Shown here piece by piece: positions 13,937 through 19,896 of a stretch of 19,896 bases of DNA (position 1 is its first letter; every line of letters starts with the position of its first letter). Made by a program: the position numbers and the translations under genes. The stretch spans positions 1-19,896 of the forward strand of contig JAEOTL010000058.1 of NCBI GenBank assembly GCA_016839845.1, given 5' to 3'. Source of the DNA: Promethearchaeota archaeon (lineage in GTDB: Archaea > Asgardarchaeota > Lokiarchaeia > Sigynarchaeales > SOKP01). The notes under the pieces are model-generated. The model saw only the letters and a list, made by a program, of their open reading frames with translations, made no database searches and was not told where the DNA came from.

Positions 13937-16435
13937 TTAATTTAAATAAAAACCCGTATTAGAATTTTTATTCATTTTAATTTCTTCTGGAGTGCCCTCA
14001 AAAATTATCTCCCCTCCTTTCGGACCACCTTCCGGTCCTAATTCAATTATGTAATCAGTGGAAGCTAGGATGTCTGGGTCGTGTTCTATAATTATAACAC
14101 TATTTCCCTCTTGTACAAGTTGTTCAAGTAATTCCATTAGTTTTACAGCATCATAGAATGATAGACTTACAGTAGGTTCATCCAAGATATATAAAGAATT
14201 TCCCTTACGCACTTTTCCTAATTCTTTTGCTAACTTTATTCGCTGAGCCTCACCTCCACTAAGTGTAGGCGCAGGTTGTCCTAATGTGATGTATCCCATG
14301 CCAATTTCATTCAATATCTTCAAGATATTTGCTATACTTGTCTGAGATTTAAATAAATTTAATGCTTCAGAAACCGTCATATTAAGTACATCTGATATTG
14401 TTTTTCCTTTGTATTTCACTTCCAAGATCTCGGGTAAGTATCTTATTCCCTTGCATTCTTTACAAGGAATGGTAAAGCTACTAAGAAATGAGATCTTAAG
14501 GTCCTGTACTCCCTGTCCTCTACAAGATGAACACCTTCCCTTATCTGAATTGTAAGAGAAATGCCCTGCTGAAAATTTTCTTTTTTTAGCTTCTGATGTT
14601 TTCGCAAAAACGTTTCTAATCTTATCCCAAATTCCTATAAATGAACAAGGTGTGGAGGTTCTTACTCTTGAAATTGGTTTTTGGCTGACTACTACTAATT
14701 TATCTATATTTTCCCATCCTTCGATAATACCTGAATACTCTAGTAATTCTTCCCCATTTTCTTCATTTTCACCATTATTAGCCGGTTTCTTTGTGGACAA
14801 ATCAACTCCCCTCTTGAAATATGGTGTTAACAATGGAACGAGAGTATCAAGAACTAATGAAGATTTTCCACTTCCAGATACACCTGCGATCCCAACCATC
14901 ATCCCTAAAGGAATTTTTAAAGTGATATCTTTAAGGTTGTTAGTTTTAGCATTTTTAAGTATCAAAAATTTAGTTGAATCATTAACACTCCTTTGCTCTT
15001 CCTTGGATTTTTTGGGAAGTATAACATTACCTGCCAAAAATTGACCCGTATGGGATTCATCGACTTCTTTGATCATATTAAGCATACCTTGATATACTAT
15101 ATTTCCTCCATTTATTCCCGCTCCAGGGCCTATATCAATTATTTCATCTGCTATATCTATAAATCGTTTGTCATGTTCAACCACAATAACAGAATTTCCT
15201 AAATCTTTAAGCCTTTGTAAAATGTTAATTAAAGAATCTTTTTCTTTTTCATGCAAACTCATACTTGGTTCATCTAATATATAGATAAGTGAATCGAGAC
15301 CAGCGTCTAAATGGGTCATGAGTGAGAGTCTTTGAAGTTCTCCTCCACTCAGTGTTGGAAGTGATCGATTTAAATGCAAATAAGATAACCCCACATCAAC
15401 CATATGCTTTAAACCTTCCCTTAAACTTTCTAACATAGATCTTCCTTGAAGACTTTGGACTTTTTTCTCTGTAAGACTATCAAGAAACTCAATTAAATCA
15501 TCAATTGTCATCATTGCCAACTCACCGATGTGTTTTCCACCAATCTTTACTCCTCTTGCCTGCTCGTTAATTCGATATCCTTCACACTCTTCGCATTTAT
15601 GTTTAGCCATGTAATTTTTAAATATCTTATCTCTTCTATAGGTGCTCTTACTTTCAGTAAGTGCTCGCTCTATGTGAGGAATAACACCTTCAAAAACTCT
15701 TTCTAATTCTCCAGAGAAAGTTTTTGATTCCCATTGGAATTTTAGTTTTTTTCCACTCCCATAGAGAAAAATTTTCTTAATTTCTTCTGGTAGATTCTTA
15801 TAGGGTGTCTTTATATCAAAATTATAAAAACTTGGTAGTTGCTCTACAAATCTAATTTGATCTGCAAACACTGCCGATCCTGCTTTCGTAATTTGAATAA
15901 GATTCCTGTTATAATCTTGAACAATCATTTCTTCCGTTAAATGCATAGCATATCCTCGACCCTTACACTCTAAACACATTCCAGAAGGCTCATTAAAGGA
16001 AAAATGCTTTATCTGGAGTCTATCTATCACCATCCCACATGAATCACACTCAAGATTATCATTTACAGGTTCCTTACATATAGGACAAATTAAAACACCT
16101 TCAGTTGCATATAACATCCTAAGCATACCATACATTCCCGTTTTTGTCCCTACCGTGGAACGAGGATTAAAAACACGGGTGGTTCTCTGTTCCACTGCAA
16201 CAGTTGGACTTAATCCTTCAATTAAATCGAAAGGTTTTTCATTTTCAAATTTCGGGGGAAAACCAATTGATTGAAGGTATCTGTTCATCCCTTCATCGAA
16301 AATGATATCGAACGCTAAACTTGACTTTCCACTTCCAGATACTCCCGTAATAAGAACCATCTTTCCCTTCGGGATATTAACATTTACATTTTTTAAATTA
16401 TGAATTCTTGCTCCAATGACTTTTATTTCATCCAT
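13937..16435 (-). CDS. uvrA2: Class II UvrA (UvrA2/DrrC-like) DNA-binding ATPase
   Basis: An 832-aa protein (numbering below counts from the GTG four codons upstream). Module 1 has Walker A GVSGSGKSS at 35-43, the NPRSTVG motif at 94-100, zinc cysteines at 121/124, signature LSGGE at 366-370 and DEPSMSLH at 392. Module 2 has Walker A at 522-530, CxxC at 639/642 and 662/665, LSGGE at 729-733, DEPTVSL at 756 and EHD at 788. Only about 25 residues separate CPIC (121) from HFSFNEPSG (148), where canonical UvrA has a UvrB-binding domain over 100 residues long. It therefore probably cannot recruit UvrB in the usual way. An insertion domain at about 170-280 is retained. I chose ATG at 16435, preceded by GGGTGA. 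The methyltransferase stop lies 18 bases upstream. DrrC-type roles (release of DNA-bound drugs) are the nearest precedent. Confidence 0.93.
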   Translation of the reverse strand: MDEIKVIGARIHNLKNVNVNIPKGKMVLITGVSGSGKSSLAFDIIFDEGMNRYLQSIGFPPKFENEKPFDLIEGLSPTVAVEQRTTRVFNPRSTVGTKTGMYGMLRMLYATEGVLICPICKEPVNDNLECDSCGMVIDRLQIKHFSFNEPSGMCLECKGRGYAMHLTEEMIVQDYNRNLIQITKAGSAVFADQIRFVEQLPSFYNFDIKTPYKNLPEEIKKIFLYGSGKKLKFQWESKTFSGELERVFEGVIPHIERALTESKSTYRRDKIFKNYMAKHKCEECEGYRINEQARGVKIGGKHIGELAMMTIDDLIEFLDSLTEKKVQSLQGRSMLESLREGLKHMVDVGLSYLHLNRSLPTLSGGELQRLSLMTHLDAGLDSLIYILDEPSMSLHEKEKDSLINILQRLKDLGNSVIVVEHDKRFIDIADEIIDIGPGAGINGGNIVYQGMLNMIKEVDESHTGQFLAGNVILPKKSKEEQRSVNDSTKFLILKNAKTNNLKDITLKIPLGMMVGIAGVSGSGKSSLVLDTLVPLLTPYFKRGVDLSTKKPANNGENEENGEELLEYSGIIEGWENIDKLVVVSQKPISRVRTSTPCSFIGIWDKIRNVFAKTSEAKKRKFSAGHFSYNSDKGRCSSCRGQGVQDLKISFLSSFTIPCKECKGIRYLPEILEVKYKGKTISDVLNMTVSEALNLFKSQTSIANILKILNEIGMGYITLGQPAPTLSGGEAQRIKLAKELGKVRKGNSLYILDEPTVSLSFYDAVKLMELLEQLVQEGNSVIIIEHDPDILASTDYIIELGPEGGPKGGEIIFEGTPEEIKMNKNSNTGFYLN

Positions 16436-16453
16436 TTTTTCACCCACTTCTAT

Positions 16454-17125
16454 TTACTTGATTTTTTGCATTACATACGTTATACAATCAAATCCCGCAG
16501 GATCTTTCTTAACCATTTCTATTTCCATTTTATAACGTTTGATTTCTTCAATATCTTCGAGCTTATCATACTTTTTACGTAAAATGTTTATTTTTTCCTC
16601 CAAGGGTTTATAATATTCTGTCCACCAACATTTTTTCTCCCAAGGTATTTGTTCAATAAGCTTAAAGCCAAATCTAGGGAAATGTTTAAGTTTCCTTTCT
16701 GCCCAGTTAGCCGCTTCACCAGTGACCATGAAACCATTCAACTTCAGCACTCTATTGCATTCAGTTAGGGCTTTTTTGAGATCAAGTAGATGTATAACCC
16801 CTTCCTCCCAAACTATATCAAACGTGTTTTCCTCAAATTCTGTGTCATACACTGAACGATTATAAACTTTAACTCTACCTGAAAGACTTTCTTGCTTAAT
16901 TTTAAGATTTAATTTATCCAAGGCTCTCTGATCAATATCAATTCCAATTATTTCTCCATTACTTAACTTCGCTAACTCTAAAGTAGGCATTCCCGAACCA
17001 CATCCAATATCAAGGATGCGAGGTTTACCCATATCTGGAATTCTTTCAAATGCTTTTCTAGTATACTTAAGAAAAACAGATCGAAGTCCTTCAGCATCCA
17101 ACTCCTTTAAAATTTCTTCAGCCAT
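16454..17125 (-). CDS. Class I SAM-dependent methyltransferase, first gene of the UvrA operon
   Basis: A 223-aa methyltransferase with motif I ILDIGCGSG at 37-45, acidic Asp63 (GIDID), FDIVWEEGVIHLL as motif IV and NRVLKLNG in place of the usual RVLKPGG turn. After the core there is a tail of some 60 residues with a long charged helix (KPLEEKINILRKKYDKLED onward), which is unusual and may contact a partner. The gene ends 18 bases before the UvrA2 start, so it is co-transcribed with the UvrA genes. It may modify the compound or DNA that the UvrA proteins deal with, but that is inference. ATG at 17125 is close to a TATA-like GATATTATATT (about 17140-17150), so the message may be nearly leaderless. 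Confidence 0.88.
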   Translation of the reverse strand: MAEEILKELDAEGLRSVFLKYTRKAFERIPDMGKPRILDIGCGSGMPTLELAKLSNGEIIGIDIDQRALDKLNLKIKQESLSGRVKVYNRSVYDTEFEENTFDIVWEEGVIHLLDLKKALTECNRVLKLNGFMVTGEAANWAERKLKHFPRFGFKLIEQIPWEKKCWWTEYYKPLEEKINILRKKYDKLEDIEEIKRYKMEIEMVKKDPAGFDCITYVMQKIK

Positions 17126-17153
17126 TTCCTCTTCATTCCTCTAATATAATATC

Positions 17154-17189
17154 AGTAAAGTATTTACTTTCATTAAGTTATTTACTTTC
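17154..17189. repeat. Repeat cluster upstream of the UvrA operon
   Basis: AGTAAA-GTA-TTTACT (17154-17168) is an inverted repeat just upstream of the TATA-like element of the methyltransferase gene. TATTTACTTTC occurs twice, at 17161-17171 and 17179-17189, an 18-base period. Together they make a compact candidate operator in the 64-base gap between the BtrH operon and the UvrA operon. Confidence 0.45.
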
Positions 17190-17615
17190 TTACTCCTTAT
17201 TTGGATTTATTTTATTACCACAATCATAACATTCCGCATCGTGAACACAAATCTCACCCTCGCATTCAGGGCAAGTGTAGAGTATTACTTGCTCCTTGAG
17301 CCAATTTTTAGGTCCTATTTTCCGATTTCTTTCTAAATTATTAATAAAACTAATGCTATATTTCGTCTTATACCGATTATCAAGCCTTTCTAACCTTTGA
17401 CAAGGAAATTTTGTACATTCAAAACAAAAATTTATTTCATTTTTTCTCAGTGTTTGACAATCTCTTTTAATATGAGCACAGTTTTTATCCTGTGTCCTAC
17501 AACCTTTGCATCCACTTTTATAGCCCTTCTCTTTGAATAAATCTTTTTTTAACAGTAAATATGATCTACAAGTTCCACAATACATACCACAAGGTGCTGC
17601 TAGGTTAATATCCAT
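17190..17615 (-). CDS. DUF3795 cysteine-rich protein
   Basis: A 141-aa soluble protein with 15 cysteines. The N-terminal part (AAPCGMYCGTCRSYL at 7-20, CKGC at 36-39, CFECTKFPC at 64-72) is the DUF3795 pattern, common in archaea and anaerobic bacteria and of unknown biochemical role. The C-terminal part adds a zinc ribbon (CPEC 115-118 and CYDC 129-132). Metal binding is certain enough, but whether it holds zinc or an iron-sulfur cluster cannot be told. The start at 17615 has a strong GGGGTGAT site. It lies 14 bases after the BtrH-like gene, so it is the third gene of the PadR operon. Confidence 0.85.
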   Translation of the reverse strand: MDINLAAPCGMYCGTCRSYLLLKKDLFKEKGYKSGCKGCRTQDKNCAHIKRDCQTLRKNEINFCFECTKFPCQRLERLDNRYKTKYSISFINNLERNRKIGPKNWLKEQVILYTCPECEGEICVHDAECYDCGNKINPNKE

Positions 17616-17629
17616 AATTTAATCACCCC

Positions 17630-18769
17630 TTATATCTTTATTTTTGATAATAACTTGAATAAATTTTCTTCTTTTGAGAGAATGTCAAGAGCTATATTAT
17701 GCAATTGATCCAAATCTACTTGGTTTAAACAATCATCTTTGTATTCATCTGCAGTATTTTTTAAAGTTTCTGCAAATAAGGTCCAATTTTTAGCGGACTC
17801 CTCAATAATGGGAATGCTATATTCGAGAATTTTGAATTCGTCTCTACTCCACGCTTTCGAACCTTCTTTTAATTCTGGATGGGTCAATAACTCTTCAAGA
17901 AAACTTTTATATAAGTTTCTGAAGGATGCTCCGCCAGTCCCCCATGTTTCGATATACCCGTGCATTAATTCAAACATTAATTTTGAACGTGAAATTGTTT
18001 TTCCTTCGGGATCCTTTGCTTCCCCCTTTAACTTTTCTTCCCAGTGAAGTATTGAAGATGAAAACAATTTTAGACCCTGTATACCATTATTGTTTACCGA
18101 AGGACGTAGCATATTATTTACTACTTTTTGGATTGCAACCTTAACACCCGCAGCTAAAGGAGGATGTTTTCCATCAAGTCTCGCTTTCATAGAGAATTGA
18201 GCATTATTTGGGCGCATAAATTTAGGGCCATATTCAGAACCTCGACCTTTCTTTAATTGTTCTATTGAAATCTCTTGAAAACCTTCAAATTCGGAGTCAC
18301 CAACATAAGCAATCCCTTTTTCTTCATCATAACCTGATAAAGTTATAGCATGACCCCCAAAGTGGATTTCCCCTTCTTCCTCAAAATACGGTAAATATCC
18401 TATATCAATTTGTAGTATTAATGGAATATCCTGAGTGATCAACTTTTTTGATTCCTCCCATGCTTTTTCAGAACTAGTGAATGATTGTTTTCTTAATGTG
18501 ATTCCTAATAAACGACAAGCTAATGAATTCGGTTCGATAGTTCCTTGCTTCCCGCCTAGAAAAAATGGTACATCTGATTCGGGAATGAAGGAAACATTAC
18601 TGGTAGTATCAAAAAATCCAAATCCCATAGTAGCATCAAGCCCAAAAGCCATAGCTTCTGACATGGGAAATCCATAAAATTCGAACATATCTCTCATTGA
18701 TGATGATTCACAATGATGTCCTACTTTATGCTCAAAATTATTAATTTTATGCTTTTGAACCAATTTCAC
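17630..18769 (-). CDS. BtrH-like N-terminal domain protein (butirosin acyltransferase family)
   Basis: A 379-aa protein. The N-terminal half matches the BtrH_N domain, a papain-like fold: Cys20 in GHHCESSSMRDMFEF is the likely nucleophile, His140 in FGGHAITLSGYDE the base, and Asp158 (YVGDSEF) the third member. The C-terminal half (about 205-379) is helical and corresponds to the DUF4872 partner region. BtrH transfers an amino-acyl chain from a carrier protein to an aminoglycoside in butirosin synthesis. Archaeal homologues have no known substrate, and no carrier protein or aminoglycoside genes are seen here. The start is GTG at 18769 with a GAGGGG site, inside the end of the PadR gene, so its output is tied to PadR translation. 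Confidence 0.85.
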   Translation of the reverse strand: MKLVQKHKINNFEHKVGHHCESSSMRDMFEFYGFPMSEAMAFGLDATMGFGFFDTTSNVSFIPESDVPFFLGGKQGTIEPNSLACRLLGITLRKQSFTSSEKAWEESKKLITQDIPLILQIDIGYLPYFEEEGEIHFGGHAITLSGYDEEKGIAYVGDSEFEGFQEISIEQLKKGRGSEYGPKFMRPNNAQFSMKARLDGKHPPLAAGVKVAIQKVVNNMLRPSVNNNGIQGLKLFSSSILHWEEKLKGEAKDPEGKTISRSKLMFELMHGYIETWGTGGASFRNLYKSFLEELLTHPELKEGSKAWSRDEFKILEYSIPIIEESAKNWTLFAETLKNTADEYKDDCLNQVDLDQLHNIALDILSKEENLFKLLSKIKI

Positions 18770-19319
18770 TCTTCCCCTCTTTTATTTCTTCTAAAACCCA
18801 TTTAAGAAATTCAATATCAGTTTCTAAAATTTTAATTGGATGCACAAAGAGCCCTCTAACATTTAAAGGCATTTTAGAGTTTTCGTTTAACATTTGTTCC
18901 AATTCTTTTTTGTTTTCTTTAATAGTTTTTAAAGAATTAGTGATAGATACAATCTGTTCCTCTTGAGTCAGTACGGGAAGCATGGAGAATGCCATATAAA
19001 AATCTTCGTCGTTTTTTCCCACAAATTCATTTAGAATATTATAAATTTGGCTCTTAAGAACCTTCTCCCCCTTTGGCGTGATTTGATACATTTTAACAAT
19101 TCGATTATCTTCTTCTTCTACCCAGGAATCAACTAAATCTTTTTCTTTTAAGTTCTTCAAGACACCATAAATTGACGATTTACCAATTGCAGTCCAATCT
19201 CTCATCCCTCTTTCCTCAATTCTTCGGTTAATATCCTTTCCATGGCATGGATATTCTGCAACCAGGCCCAGAACAGCAAAGGCGACATGACTCAAACCTA
19301 GGGTTTCTTCATTTGACAT
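18747..19319 (-). CDS. PadR-family transcriptional regulator
   Basis: A 190-aa regulator. Residues 10-80 form the PadR winged helix (HVAFAVLGLVAEYPCHGKDI, then GKSSIYGVLKNLKEKDLV, then the wing ending KMYQITPKG). Residues 85-185 form the helical dimerisation domain seen in the longer PadR/Vir subgroup. PadR proteins repress detoxification or multidrug genes and are released by small phenolic or drug-like ligands. The effector here is unknown. The gene overlaps the BtrH-like gene by 23 bases and begins the operon. Its own promoter carries ATGAT/ATCAT repeats at 19364-19387, suitable for autorepression. Confidence 0.9.
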   Translation of the reverse strand: MSNEETLGLSHVAFAVLGLVAEYPCHGKDINRRIEERGMRDWTAIGKSSIYGVLKNLKEKDLVDSWVEEEDNRIVKMYQITPKGEKVLKSQIYNILNEFVGKNDEDFYMAFSMLPVLTQEEQIVSITNSLKTIKENKKELEQMLNENSKMPLNVRGLFVHPIKILETDIEFLKWVLEEIKEGKSEIGSKA

Positions 19320-19363
19320 TTTTCTTAATTATTATTGTATGATTTATTTAATTCTGAGATAAG

Positions 19364-19387
19364 ATCATTATGATATAAGAATGATAT
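19364..19387. promoter_or_regulatory. Operator candidate at PadR start site (ATCAT-T-ATGAT plus a second ATGATAT)
   Basis: An inverted repeat ATCATtATGAT at 19364-19374 overlaps ATGATAT at 19370-19376, and ATGATAT recurs at 19381-19387, eleven bases later. A minus-strand TATA box (about 19395-19408) puts the start near 19376. This suits a repressor blocking initiation. Confidence 0.45.
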
Positions 19388-19394
19388 GAGCATA

Positions 19395-19408
19395 GAATAT
19401 ATAAATTT
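19395..19408 (-). promoter_or_regulatory. TATA box for the PadR operon
   Basis: On the minus strand AAATTTATATATTC matches box A. It predicts a leader of about 55 bases before ATG 19319. Confidence 0.4.
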
Positions 19409-19455
19409 TATGATCTTCATATTTATAGCAAAGAAGATATTATATATAGATTAAT

Positions 19456-19896
19456 ATGGATGTATTTGATTGGATTTTTATCATTTCAGGCTTTATTTTT
19501 TTCATTTCGATGATTAGTGCGTTATTATTAATGGCCAATAAGAAGATGAAGACTGTTTTAATATTTGGCGTGATCCTTGCAGTATTGATACTTCCGATTA
19601 TCGCTATTTTGATAAATTATCTCGTAATTGGCAAAGATCTGAGATTAATTATTTACCTCATTCTAATCCTTATATATCTCGTGGCAGAATTTCTACTTGA
19701 TAGAGTTTTCAAAATCGATTTTCGGTCAAAACCGAGTACACATGTTCTTTATATCATCTTGGAATGGGCTGCGGCGTTTTCATTCTTTTTTGGCACTCGG
19801 ACCCTTGATATTATGATAAGCTGGATAACTGCTTTCCTTTTTTGGGCTTTTATAGGTGCTCTGGTTTACTATATAATCATAAAAAAGAAAAGAAAC
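19456..19896 (+). CDS. Five-helix integral membrane protein, unknown (partial, runs off right edge)
   Basis: The frame opens at ATG 19456 and remains open for 147 codons to the end of the window. Hydrophobic segments lie at about 4-26, 32-57, 62-82, 97-113 and 118-142, and the last visible residues are basic (KKKRN), suggesting the stop is near. There is no motif that I can assign to a transporter or enzyme. The arrangement resembles small uncharacterised archaeal membrane proteins. A TATA-like ATATTTATAG at about 19419-19429 is about 30 bases upstream, compatible with a leaderless message. It is divergent from PadR, which may regulate it. Codons richer in G and C than in neighbouring genes appear here (GCT GCG GCG, CTC GTG GCA). 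Confidence 0.7.
   Translation, partial: MDVFDWIFIISGFIFFISMISALLLMANKKMKTVLIFGVILAVLILPIIAILINYLVIGKDLRLIIYLILILIYLVAEFLLDRVFKIDFRSKPSTHVLYIILEWAAAFSFFFGTRTLDIMISWITAFLFWAFIGALVYYIIIKKKRN

Noticed and set aside
9765..15202. Open frames opposite or out of frame with the UvrA genes (60-130 codons)
   Set aside because: They lie wholly inside the UvrA coding sequences, whose motifs are intact, and have no features of their own.
8987..16435. Canonical nucleotide-excision-repair locus
   Set aside because: No UvrB, UvrC or UvrD is present, and the 832-aa protein lacks the UvrB-binding domain, so I call these class II UvrA-like proteins.
1..19896. tRNA, rRNA, insertion sequence, integrase or attachment sites
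   Set aside because: I saw no cloverleaf-like sequence, rRNA-like segments, transposase or recombinase frames, or flanking terminal repeats in the window.

Overview
The window is about 19.9 kb of A+T-rich DNA that reads as archaeal. Promoter-like TATA boxes (such as TTTAAATATA) sit about 25-30 bases before starts or likely transcription starts, several genes could be leaderless, others have a GGTG/GGAGG ribosome-binding site, and the regulators are of archaeal types (TrmB, ArsR-like, PadR, tandem AbrB). Gene content (BtrH-like protein, DUF3795, class II UvrA, many methyltransferases) would fit an Asgard archaeon or a methanogen-related lineage. I cannot settle the lineage from the sequence alone.

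Left part (1-7386): a TrmB-type regulator runs off the left edge on the minus strand, with a palindrome in its promoter. A possible 50-aa peptide and a SAM methyltransferase follow on the plus strand. A minus-strand operon encodes a 52-aa cysteine-rich peptide, a DrrA-like ABC ATPase and an ABC-2 permease. A divergent small winged-helix regulator that also carries cysteines faces it across a 10-bp inverted repeat. Next is a plus-strand operon of a tandem AbrB regulator and two methyltransferases, the second membrane-anchored. Three copies of a palindromic 10-mer at 14-bp spacing precede it. A serine-hydrolase (class C beta-lactamase fold) gene ends this part.

Middle part (7399-17125): a minus-strand operon of methyltransferase, class II UvrA (832 aa), a 1629-aa fusion of two UvrA-like units with four ABC modules, a protein with QW repeats of the terpene-cyclase/prenyltransferase toroid fold, and a zinc-ribbon protein. 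No UvrB, UvrC or UvrD is present. In the fusion, the two domains normally inserted into the first ABC module of one UvrA appear to be split: module 1 keeps a UvrB-binding-like segment, and module 3 keeps the insertion domain.

Right part (17190-19896): a PadR regulator is translationally coupled to a BtrH-like acyltransferase/cysteine-protease-fold protein and followed by a cysteine-rich DUF3795 protein. A five-helix membrane protein starts divergently and runs off the right edge.

Taken together, this is an accessory region with four methyltransferases, a drug-type ABC exporter, UvrA-like ATPases of the kind used for self-resistance to DNA-binding compounds (DrrC-like), a lactamase-fold hydrolase and a BtrH-like enzyme. 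A detoxification, self-protection or small-molecule modification role is a reasonable hypothesis. The sequence does not prove it.
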